From Streptomyces sp. P9-A4 (lineage in GTDB: Bacteria > Actinomycetota > Actinomycetes > Streptomycetales > Streptomycetaceae), in contig NZ_JAZIFY010000002.1 in assembly GCF_036634195.1 (NCBI RefSeq), positions 1 to 64,000 on the forward strand: a DNA stretch of 64,000 nt. The letters are read 5' to 3'. Positions 33,744 through 41,640 of this stretch are shown in pieces. The notes under the pieces were generated by a model. It did not search any database. It had not been told where the DNA came from and worked only from the letters and a program-made list of their open reading frames with translations. The stretch's first letter is position 1. Each line of letters begins with the position of its first letter. A program made the position numbers and the translations under genes.

Positions 33744-33890
33744 CTAGCGACCTCACCCCGGCGGCCGCCCGGCAGGTGACTAACGCACTCGGCACCCGGA
33801 CCGCCCCCCCTCCCCCACCGTGTCGTCCGCACCGGCCCGCCGCCGCGACTCGGGCACGGCTGGAAGGGCATCGATGCGGCCCGTTGAGCC
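33741..33890 (+). repeat. Duplicated segment copy A, left of the SPFH-kinase gene
   Basis: This segment encodes SDLTPAAARQVTNALGTR and, in another frame, LGHGWKGIDAAR followed by a stop. A clearly related copy lies at 35727-35872 in the same orientation. The two flank the gene at 34034-35683 like direct repeats. Confidence 0.6.
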
Positions 33891-34033
33891 GAGGACGGCG
33901 TCCGCAGCCGTCATCAGGCCAGAGCGTACGGGCGTCCAATAGGCCGACCGTCGAATCCCCCGGCCACGTCCCCTTGCCCGCCAACACCTATGCGCTGTAG
34001 GGCAGTTCTGGAAGACTGCTACCTCGGGGGCAG

Positions 34034-35683
34034 GTGAGCCGAGGGGGGCTTGGACCGGTGGACATCGCACTGTTGTCTTGGACAGCGGGTGGCGTAATCC
34101 TTCTAGGAGGCTTCCTCGGGTGCGTGCGGATCGTCCCCGAGGCGACCGTGGTCGTCGTGGAACGCTTCGGCCGGTTCGCCCGCATGCTCACTCCAGGGAT
34201 CCATCTCGTCGTCCCGTTACTGGAGCGGCCCCGCAAGCGGATCGACCTGCGCGAACAGGTCGTGCCCTTCCCGCCGCAGCCGGTGATCACCCAGGACAAC
34301 CTCGTCCTCAACATCGACACGGTCATCTACTACCAGGTCACCGACGCGCGGGCCGCGACCTACGAGGTCGCCAGCTACATCCAGGCCATCGAGCAGCTCA
34401 CCGTCACCACCCTCCGCAACATCATCGGAGGCATGGACCTGGAGCGGACCCTGACCTCCCGCGAGGAGATCAACGCGGCCCTCCGGGGCGTCCTCGACGA
34501 GGCCACCGGCAAGTGGGGCATCCGCGTCAACCGCGTCGAGCTCAAGGCGATCGAGCCGCCGACCTCCATCCAGGACTCGATGGAGAAGCAGATGCGCGCC
34601 GAGCGCGACAAGCGCGCCGCGATCCTCACCGCCGAGGGGATCCGTCAGTCCGCGATCCTCAAGGCCGAGGGTGAGAAGCGGTCTGCGATCTTGCGGGCCG
34701 AGGCGGAGGCCAAGGCGGCGAGCATCCACCGCCTTGCTGAGGCGGACGACGCCCGGTTCCTTGCTTCCCTGGCGCCCGTCTCGCCGCCGGACCAGCCCGC
34801 GCGACCGCTGGCGCCCGTGATCCACAAGCCCCTGCGTGGCGACGATCCGCGACGGGTGGGCCGATACCAGCTGACGGCCCGGCTGGGCGAGGGCGGGATG
34901 GGCACCGTCTATCTCGGCCTGTCCCCCGGGGCCCGGAAGGTTGCCGTGAAAGTGGTCCGTGAGGGCCTCGTCAACGACCCGTCGTTCCGCCGACGGTTCG
35001 CTCGCGAGGTCGACGCCGCACGCAGGGTCGGCGGCTTCCACACCGCACCGGTCGTGGACGCGGGCCCCGACGACCCCCGCCCCTGGCTGGTCACCGAATA
35101 CATTCCGGGCCCCTCCCTCCAGGAGGTCCTCAACGTCCACGGCCCCCTGCCCACACCTACCTTGCGGGCTCTGGCCCTCGGGGTGGCCGAGGCTCTGGAG
35201 GCCATCCATGCGTGCGGCATCGTCCACCGTGGCCTCAAGCCCGGCAACATCCTCATCGCGGCCGAAGGGCCCCGCGTGATCGACTTCGGCATCGCACGGG
35301 CGACGGAGAGCACCGCGCTCACGGACACCGGCTTCGTGATCGGAACGAGGGGGTTCCTCGCCCCCGAACAGCTGGCGGGCGCGCCGCTCACCCCTGCCGT
35401 CGACACCTATGCGTTCGGCATGGTGCTGTGCCACGCCGGCGGCGCAGTCGGGCCCGCCGGGGGGACGCTCATCGACAGCGCCGCACGGCTGCTGCCGACC
35501 GACCTCGCGGCCATCGTGACGGGCTGCCTCAGCCACGATCCGGCCGGGCGGCCGTCGCCCGCCGAGATCCTGCACGAACTCAGCGGGCACGACGGCGAAG
35601 CCCCGACAGACTGGCTGCCTCCTGCCGTACGCACGCTGGTCGGCCTGCACCAGGCGTCCACTCCCCCCGGAGTGACCTCGTAG
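34034..35683 (+). CDS. SPFH/stomatin domain fused to a Ser/Thr protein (pseudo)kinase
   Basis: This is a 549-aa protein. An N-terminal TM (about 10-30) is followed by an SPFH/band-7 domain (about 31-200: VPEATVVVVERFGRFARMLT, PVITQDNLVLNIDTVIYYQV, RNIIGGMDLERTLTSREEIN) and a charged coiled coil to about 240. A Hanks-type kinase domain (about 274-540) follows: GRYQLTARLGEGGMGTVYLG, K306 in VAVKVV, DFG at 417-419, APEQ in FLAPEQL. The HRD catalytic loop reads HRGLKPGNIL, so the catalytic Asp is Gly400 (GGC at 35231-35233, one base from GAC). It is therefore probably a pseudokinase or a recently inactivated kinase on a membrane scaffold. The start has a GGGG-rich leader; GTG/ATG alternatives nearby are possible. 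Confidence 0.85.
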   Translation: MSRGGLGPVDIALLSWTAGGVILLGGFLGCVRIVPEATVVVVERFGRFARMLTPGIHLVVPLLERPRKRIDLREQVVPFPPQPVITQDNLVLNIDTVIYYQVTDARAATYEVASYIQAIEQLTVTTLRNIIGGMDLERTLTSREEINAALRGVLDEATGKWGIRVNRVELKAIEPPTSIQDSMEKQMRAERDKRAAILTAEGIRQSAILKAEGEKRSAILRAEAEAKAASIHRLAEADDARFLASLAPVSPPDQPARPLAPVIHKPLRGDDPRRVGRYQLTARLGEGGMGTVYLGLSPGARKVAVKVVREGLVNDPSFRRRFAREVDAARRVGGFHTAPVVDAGPDDPRPWLVTEYIPGPSLQEVLNVHGPLPTPTLRALALGVAEALEAIHACGIVHRGLKPGNILIAAEGPRVIDFGIARATESTALTDTGFVIGTRGFLAPEQLAGAPLTPAVDTYAFGMVLCHAGGAVGPAGGTLIDSAARLLPTDLAAIVTGCLSHDPAGRPSPAEILHELSGHDGEAPTDWLPPAVRTLVGLHQASTPPGVTS

Positions 35684-35726
35684 GGCGGCAGCGGCATCGG
35701 GCGCTCCGGCCCTGGGGCAGGGCTGG

Positions 35727-35872
35727 AGCTCACCGGCCTCACCCCGACGGCCGCCAGGCAGGTGACCGACGCGCTCAGCAACCGCCCCGTACCCACCCTG
35801 CTGCGTCATCCGCACCGACCCGGTCCCTCGGGCTCGGTCACGGCTGGAAGCGCCTCGACGCGCGGCGCTGAC
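35727..35872 (+). repeat. Duplicated segment copy B, right of the SPFH-kinase gene
   Basis: This segment encodes TGLTPTAARQVTDALSNR and, in another frame, LGHGWKRLDARR with a stop. It is homologous to copy A at 33741-33890. It also coincides with the place where the minus-strand gene beginning at 36619 loses its expected end. Confidence 0.6.
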
Positions 35873-36619
35873 TATGAGGGCTGCGTCCAAGGGGCCCGAG
35901 GTCTGGGGTGCCTGGTCCCAGCCGGGCACGAGCGCCGACTTGTCGGGGCGGGCACTCATACTGCCGTAGGTGGCGTCCTCGTCCGCTTCGGCTCCGGCGG
36001 CGTGGTCGGCGGCCTCGTGGTCGATCTCGCCGCGGTAGCCGCAGTGCACGCACCGCAGGTCCTCGTCGAGTTCGCCGCGGTGAGCGCGGTGCAGGTCGAG
36101 GGCGGAGTGTACGGGCACCCAGGCGAGCCCGGGGCACGGCTCACCGTCCTCCTCCTCGTCCTTGCGACTGGGGCAGGTGACGAGGGCGTCGAAGCCGACG
36201 TCGCCTGCCCAGTCGCTGTCCTGGCGCAGCGCGAGGACAAGAGAGTCGGCGGATCCGGCCCGCAGCACGGCGATGCGGTCGCCGTCGGCGAGGACGGAGC
36301 CGTACTTCCAGGTGGCCAGGCGGGCGATGTCGGGGCCGAAGAAGCGGCGCAGCAGGAGCTCTTCGCCCAGGCCGTCGCCGCCGTCCCAGCCGAGCTCCGC
36401 GCTCTGCTGCGCGGCAGCGCGGGCGAGGAGCAGGGTGAGGAGCAGGGTGAGGCGGTCGAGGCTGGAGGCGAACACGACGTGGTCGAAGCCCTCCTCGTGG
36501 TGCAGGAGGGGGTGGGCGTCGGTGGCGGCGCAGTGCTGGGCGTGGACGGTGTCCTCGGGCACGCGGCGCTCGGCGGGCCTTTCGGCGTTGCGCTCACAGA
36601 CCGAGAGCGCGGTGGTCAT
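35871..36619 (-). CDS. Hypothetical protein, 3' end disrupted
   Basis: From 36619 the protein reads MTTALSVCERNAERPAERRV, HHEEGFDHVVFASSLDRLTL, LRRFFGPDIARLATWKYGSV and VHCGYRGEIDHEAADHAA. It has a protein-like start and middle but no natural stop. The frame runs on antisense through the SPFH-kinase gene as far as 34217, which is not credible. The real gene probably ended near 35.85 kb before the duplicated segment was joined there. The family is not recognised. There is one CxxC-type pair. Confidence 0.5.
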
Positions 36620-37073
36620 GAGGACGGCACCGGTTGCGGTTCGGGGTTACGGCCGGTCAAGGACACGATGTAGGCCTGGACAAGTGCCAAGCCAATGTCG
36701 GCGAGGTAGGCGGTCTCTGTGTGACCGCCGTACTTCATCTGATCAGCGGTCAATGCCTTCGGGACGCCTTGTCCCCGAACCCAAGCCTTGATCTGACGCT
36801 CGAACGCCCATGCATCCCTGGTGAGGTCGAGCGAGCCCACCTCGGGACAGGGGCTGGCTCCGGTGGTGCTCTTCCCCGGCAGGCAGGAGGGCAACTGCCG
36901 AGGGGGTCGCCGAAGAGCCTGGGCTTCCCTTCTCCCACCCTCGGCGTTTCGGCCACACCAGCGTCGGTCACGATCCTGTTCCCGTACGGATCGGTGCACA
37001 CGGCACGAACTCGTCTTCGCCTGCCTTCGGGGTTCGAACGCCGTCCGAATCGCATGTGCTCGACACCGAGCAT
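36616..37073 (-). pseudogene. Frameshifted hypothetical gene upstream of 36619
   Basis: One frame starts MLGVEHMRFGRRSNPEGRRR and continues AVCTDPYGNRIVTDAGVAET to FGDP. A second frame carries the sensible ending SLDLTRDAWAFERQIKAWVR, ALTADQMKYGGHTETAYLAD and IGLALVQAYIVSLTG, stopping at 36616 with an ATGA overlap to the next gene. A shift near 36890-36900 separates them. No family is recognised. Confidence 0.45.
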
Positions 37074-37247
37074 TCCGTCGTTGAGCCGTCCGACACCCCA
37101 ACTCGTCTGCCTGGAGGCCGCGATGTATCCCCTTCCTGTGCTTCGGACCGTACTTCTTCCCGTGCCTCGGCCCCTGGCCGCTTCGATGCGGCTTCAGTGT
37201 GTTGGCGGTGGCTTTTGTACGGCGCGTCCGGATGCGAGGTGGGTGGC

Positions 37248-39251
37248 ATGAGTGCCGCTTCGGACAAGGTGTCGGACGAAGCGGGTGCGGAGGCTCCTTC
37301 GGCGTCCGAGCAGTTGTTGTTCGGCGGTGAACTCGCGTACGACCACGGCTGGAATGTGCACCGCGGTACGTGGGTGAAGCTCGGTATGTGGAGCATGGCC
37401 GTGAACTTTCCCCGGCAGGTCGGCGTTGCCGTACGGCTGTCTCGGCAGGCTGACCGGAGGGCGCTGTACACGGTGGCCGGCAGCGAGATCGGCCGCGGTG
37501 TGGCGCAGGCGCTGTCTCTGGTGGCGGTGAACTCCTTGCTGACCGAGTTGTTGGCGTCGGGGGTCTTGTCCGACCGGCTGCGGGCGGCTCTACCGGCGTT
37601 GGTGTTCGTGTCCGTGATGGCGGTCGTCTCCTCCCTGCTGAAGTCGGCTTCCACCGCTTCGACCGGGGTTCTGGAGCCGAAGGTCCAGCGTGTCGCCACC
37701 GAGCGGTACTTGGGCCTTGTCGCGCGAGTGGAGATGGACGCGATCGAGGACGACGCGTTCCACAAGCTGATGGACTCGGCTCAGTGGGGCGCCGACGCGG
37801 CGCGGCGGATGGTGGGCTACTGCACGGCCGTGGTCGCCTCGGGGATCTCCCTGATCGCCGCCGCGAGCGTGCTGACGGTCCTGCACGTGGTGCTGCTGCC
37901 GCTGCTGGTCTCGATGGCGCTGCCCAGCGCGTGGGGTTCGCTGACGATGGCCCGGGCCAGATACACGAGCTGGCACCGGTTCGTCCAGCACGCCAGGGCG
38001 GCGCAGCTGATCAGCCGGCTGCTGATCGATCAGCAGGCGGCGGGTGAGGTCAGGGTCCATGACGTGGGTCCGTTCCTGCTGGAGCACTTCCGGGGGATGG
38101 CGGAGACGAGCGAGCGGGAGCAGACGCGGCTCGCGTGGGTAGCGGCTCGTACGGGGTTGTTCGCGGACGGGGCCCGTGGTGTGGCCACGGTGGCCGCCTA
38201 CGCGGTGCTGGGCCTGCTGCTGTGGAACGGGCAGATGGCGCTCGCGGTCGGCGGAACGGCGGTTCTCGCGATCCGGGCGGGGTCGGCGAGCATCACCGAC
38301 CTGGTGCTCCGGGTCACCGACATCCAGGAGGAGTCCCTGTTCGTCGCCGACCTGGAGCGGCTGTGCGTCGAGGCGGAGCGGCGGGCGATTCCGGAGTCGG
38401 GCGTGGACGTGCCGGAGGACTTCGACGCGATCCGTTTCGAGAAGGTCTCCTTCACCTATCACGGCGCCGACGAACCATCGCTGCGGGAGGTTGACCTGGT
38501 CATTCCCCGTGGCAGGACCGTGGCCCTGGTCGGGAAGAACGGGTCGGGCAAATCGACTATTTCGAAACTGTTGTGCGGCATGTATATGCCTTCTGCGGGT
38601 CGGGTCATGTGGGGAGAGGTCAATGCCGCCGACGCCTGCCGGGCCCGGATCTTCTCCCGGGTCGCGATGGTTGCGCAGGACTTCCAGAGGTGGCCCTTCA
38701 CCGCCCGGGTCAACATCGGCATCGGCCGCAGCAACGCGGCGATGGACGACTCGGTCATCGAGGCCGCGGCCGCGTACGCGGGAGCTGACGAGGTCGTCAA
38801 GGGGCTCCCCCGCGGCCTGAACACGCTGCTGGCCCGCGGTTACAAGGGCGGGCAGGGGCTCTCCGGTGGGCAGTGGCAGAAAGTCGGGCTGGCCCGGGCG
38901 AAGTTCAGGAACGGACAGGTCCTGGTCGTCGACGAGCCGACCAGCGCCCTGGATCCGATGGCCGAGCAGCGGGTCTTCGACCAGATCCACCAGCTCGCGG
39001 GAACCGGCCAGACCACTGTTCTGATCACTCACCGGCTGCACAGCGTCCGGCACGCGGATCTGATCTACGTCCTGGAGGAGGGGCGGGTCATCGAGCACGG
39101 GACGTTCGAGGAGCTCATGGACCCCGCCGGCGGTACGAGTGCGTTCCGCGAGGCGTACCAGCTGCAAGCCAGTCAGTTCCTGTCGCCCGTGGTTCCGGGA
39201 CAGTCCACGTCCGCAGGTGCGGGGAACGTAGCGGAGGGAACGACCGCGTGA
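37248..39251 (+). CDS. ABC exporter (TMD-NBD half-transporter)
   Basis: This 667-aa protein has an N-terminal membrane domain (about 60-370: ALPALVFVSVMAVVSSLLKS, MVGYCTAVVASGISLIAAAS, ATVAAYAVLGLLLWNGQMAL). The nucleotide-binding domain has Walker A LVGKNGSGKST, Q-loop MVAQDFQRWPF, signature LSGGQWQKVGLARAKF, Walker B VLVVDEPTSALD and H-loop LITHRL. It resembles peptide/lantibiotic-type MsbA-like exporters. ATG 37248 follows GAGGTGGG. Its GTGA overlap with a 62-aa membrane peptide and then a Nudix gene makes a three-gene coupled unit. Confidence 0.9.
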   Translation: MSAASDKVSDEAGAEAPSASEQLLFGGELAYDHGWNVHRGTWVKLGMWSMAVNFPRQVGVAVRLSRQADRRALYTVAGSEIGRGVAQALSLVAVNSLLTELLASGVLSDRLRAALPALVFVSVMAVVSSLLKSASTASTGVLEPKVQRVATERYLGLVARVEMDAIEDDAFHKLMDSAQWGADAARRMVGYCTAVVASGISLIAAASVLTVLHVVLLPLLVSMALPSAWGSLTMARARYTSWHRFVQHARAAQLISRLLIDQQAAGEVRVHDVGPFLLEHFRGMAETSEREQTRLAWVAARTGLFADGARGVATVAAYAVLGLLLWNGQMALAVGGTAVLAIRAGSASITDLVLRVTDIQEESLFVADLERLCVEAERRAIPESGVDVPEDFDAIRFEKVSFTYHGADEPSLREVDLVIPRGRTVALVGKNGSGKSTISKLLCGMYMPSAGRVMWGEVNAADACRARIFSRVAMVAQDFQRWPFTARVNIGIGRSNAAMDDSVIEAAAAYAGADEVVKGLPRGLNTLLARGYKGGQGLSGGQWQKVGLARAKFRNGQVLVVDEPTSALDPMAEQRVFDQIHQLAGTGQTTVLITHRLHSVRHADLIYVLEEGRVIEHGTFEELMDPAGGTSAFREAYQLQASQFLSPVVPGQSTSAGAGNVAEGTTA

Positions 39252-39436
39252 AGGTTCGGGGCAACGAGGGCGCCTGGTTCTTCGGCTCGACGATCGGCTC
39301 GTGGTTCCTGGGATTCGCCGCCGGGTTCCTCGGCCGGTGGCCGTGCCTGACCTTCGAGCAGTGCGTCGTCGGCTCGCCGGTCCTGTGCGAGCGGCGCGAC
39401 GCCCTCCTCGCCTGTCGCGAAGGAGCCGGCGCGTGA
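39248..39436 (+). CDS. 62-aa Cys-rich membrane peptide coupled to the ABC exporter
   Basis: GTG 39248 overlaps the exporter stop by GTGA. The peptide reads MKVRGNEGAWFFGSTIGSWF, a Gly-rich hydrophobic helix to GFLGRW, then PCLTFEQCVVGSPVLCERRD and LLACREGAGA, with four Cys in the C-terminal half. It in turn overlaps the Nudix start by GTGA. No homologue is recognised. The location makes it a candidate exporter subunit or exported/modified peptide. Confidence 0.65.
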   Translation: MKVRGNEGAWFFGSTIGSWFLGFAAGFLGRWPCLTFEQCVVGSPVLCERRDALLACREGAGA

Positions 39437-39957
39437 GCGGCCTCATGCGGCACACCGAGCCGCTGGATGTTCACCTGCTCGCGATCCGTGACGGGGAGAA
39501 CGGGGCCGAGGTGCTGCTCTCGCGCCGAGCCGGCGCCGTCTATGCCCGGGGCCACTGGCATCTTCCGTCCGGTCACCTGGACGGTCCGCACGAGGACGTC
39601 GTCACCGCGCTCGTCCGGGAGACGAGAGAGGAGACCGGCCTCCTCGTCGACCCGGCCGACGTCCACGCGGCCGTCACCGTGCACCATCGCTCCCCTGGCG
39701 GCGGCGCGCGCGTCGGGTTCTTCTTCGAGGTCCGGCGGTGGAGCGGCGTACCGAGGGTCATGGAGCGTGAGGTGTGCGACAAGATGGAGTGGCTCGCGTT
39801 CGACGCGCTGCCGGAGCCGATGGTCGCGTACTGCCGGGCGGGGATCGATGCGTACCGGGCCGGGGCCCGGGTCGCGGTTCACTTCCAGGAGCTCGGCGAC
39901 CCCATCGGGTATGACCCGAGGGTGGACCGGGTCCGTCTTGTCCCCGGGACCGGATAG
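39433..39957 (+). CDS. Nudix hydrolase
   Basis: This 174-aa protein has VLLSRRAGAVYARGHWHLPS, a Nudix box SGHLDGPHEDVVTALVRETR then EETGLLV, and the following DVHAAVTVHHRSPGGGARVG. The REx2EE core is intact; the Gly-to-Glu spacing is one residue longer than consensus, as in the HLPSGH subgroup. GTG 39433 overlaps the membrane-peptide stop (GTGA). The substrate is unknown. Confidence 0.88.
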   Translation: MSGLMRHTEPLDVHLLAIRDGENGAEVLLSRRAGAVYARGHWHLPSGHLDGPHEDVVTALVRETREETGLLVDPADVHAAVTVHHRSPGGGARVGFFFEVRRWSGVPRVMEREVCDKMEWLAFDALPEPMVAYCRAGIDAYRAGARVAVHFQELGDPIGYDPRVDRVRLVPGTG

Positions 39958-40019
39958 GGACGGTTACGGCGTGGGGCGTCCGTACGCCTGGCTGTGGCGG
40001 GCCGCTTGGAGAGGACCCG

Positions 40020-40537
40020 GTCCGTCTGGAGCTGGGAGATGCGGAGTACCTGCGGGCGTGGCGAAGCACGCTCCGCTGCTGCCGCCGAGATCATTCGGCT
40101 CCGTTCGGAGTTGATCCTCTCGGAGCCTCTCGGAGCCTCTCGACGCGGAGTGGTTCGGCATCTGCCGGGATCAGCTCGCCCTGCGGCTGGGGATCGGGGG
40201 TGACGCCCGCGCCTACGTCGTCGATGCCCCGCCCGGCGGGCTCGCCGCGTGCGCGCTCGCCTTCATCCACCCTGTCCTGCCCGCCCCGGGGTACCCCGGG
40301 GGCCTGGCCGGACGGATCCACGCCGTCGCGACCGAACCCGGTCATCGGCGACGTGGCCACGCCCGGACCGTGGTGGCCGCGCTGCTGGAGTGCCTCGAAC
40401 GCGATGGGGTGACGCTCTTCGATCTGCACGCGAGCGTGGACGCCGCGCCGCTGTACGAGCAGTTCGGGTTCCGGAGCGATCCCGCGCTGATGCGGATGGC
40501 GAGGCTTTCGTCCCCGCCCGAGGGGGAGGGGGTGTGA
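40020..40537 (+). pseudogene. GNAT acetyltransferase with two frameshifts
   Basis: The readable parts are VRLELGDAEYLRAWRSTLR, then (shift near 40074) AAAAEIIRLRSELILSEPL, then (shift at 40121-40140) DAEWFGICRDQLALRLGIGG and the acetyl-CoA site HAVATEPGHRRRGHARTVVA. It ends LYEQFGFRSDPALMRMARL. The second shift is caused by an exact 10-bp tandem duplication. No good start codon is found, so it is a pseudogene following the Nudix gene. Confidence 0.75.
40121..40140 (+). repeat. Exact 10-bp tandem duplication that breaks the GNAT frame
   Basis: CGGAGCCTCT occurs twice in direct succession (40121-40130, 40131-40140). Removing one copy restores the SEPL-DAEW reading frame. Confidence 0.85.
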
Positions 40538-40600
40538 GCGCGGACGGATGGCTGCCGCCGACGGATCGCTGGTCTTGAGAGTGTGCGGATGGCTGCCGCC

Positions 40601-41023
40601 CTAGGTTGCCAGGCAGCCGCAGCTGAATACCGCGCCGTTGTTCGTCCAGGCCCGGACCGAGCTGTTGTTCATCCAGGCCTGGACCGAGCCGTCCGCGGCC
40701 ACCGACAGGCCGTCCGCTTGGCCGTCACCGTTCGCCTCGACGAAGACAAGCTGCGTCCTACGGCTCCGAGGGCCGGGAAGTGGGTACCGAGGGTCGTCCC
40801 ACCGCCGTTGCCGCCCCCGTTCAACCAGGCCTTGGCCGACCCGTCGGGCACCAGCGCCTGCTCGTCCGCGCAACCGTCCGCTACCGTCGGGCAGTCCGCG
40901 TTGAGGTCGACCCGGTAGTCGCCGAGTCCGGCGCTCGGGGGCGCCGGGCGCACCGACACCGTTCGCTCATCCGGTCGGCGCGGGCAGCCGTTTCGATGCC
41001 TCCGGCGACAGCGGTGGCCATCT
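40601..41023 (-). pseudogene. FG-GAP/VCBS-repeat secreted-protein remnant
   Basis: The minus frames read SVRPAPPSAGLGDYRVDLNA, DEQALVPDGSAKAWLN and, after a shift near 40775, QLVFVEANGDGQADGLSVAA, DGSVQAWMNNSSVRAW and CGCLAT. D-x-N-x-D-x-x-D-like calcium motifs (EANGDGQADGL) and alternating W-N repeats match the C-terminal propeller repeats of secreted Streptomyces hydrolases. The catalytic part is missing. Confidence 0.55.
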
Positions 41024-41640
41024 TGCTGTAGCCGGTTGTTCGGGTGGAGCCGGTCGGCCGTGCCGGCGTTGCCGGGGCCGATTCGGCCGGCTGGTCAGGC
41101 CGGGGGCCGTGGCGTGGTTCGGCCCTTGTGTTGCCATGGCTGCGCCTCCGGTCCGGAGACTTTCGTCTACCGCAGACCCGGTCCCGCTCGTGTCATGAAG
41201 TTAGTCACGTCCTCCCGGGGCTCAAGGCCCCACGGATTCGGGCAATCTCTTACTTTTGGCGCGAATCCGTGACTCGGATTTCAGCGGGTCTTGAGATTCC
41301 TATGAGTTTCCTTTGACCCTTCGACGTCGGCGTGGCATGTTGTTCAGGCGCGCCCGCACCACTGGCTAGCTCCTTTTGAAATCAGGGCCTGGAAACGTTG
41401 ACGAATCGCGATGACGGAATCGCTGCGGCGAGATTCCGGGTTGCCCCGAATACCGGGCTGCGAGTGACGTCGAAACCTGGCGGAACTCGAGTCATGGTCG
41501 GGTGACCTGCGCCGTAGCGCGCACGAACCGGCTCAACGTTCAGCCCCTGCACTGCCAGTGCCTTCACGCACACCGCAAGTCCATGGTCGAACCGACCTCG
41601 TTCATAACAAGTCCTCTGTTCACATCGGAGCGTTCTCGTC
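41024..41640. other. Long intergenic region before the esterase gene
   Basis: There is no convincing gene in about 600 bp. The part after 41180 is AT-richer than its surroundings and probably carries the promoter of the plus-strand esterase gene at 41641. GGAG lies 10 nt before its ATG. Confidence 0.45.

Noticed and set aside
34217..35870. Long open frame antisense to the SPFH-kinase gene, continuous with the gene at 36619
   Set aside because: High-GC codon bias keeps the antisense frame open; the sense strand encodes recognised SPFH and kinase motifs, and the antisense translation has none.
40960..41320. Small plus-strand frames (83, 78 and 90 codons)
   Set aside because: Different frames overlap with no motif, no ribosome site and Arg/Gly-rich shadow composition.
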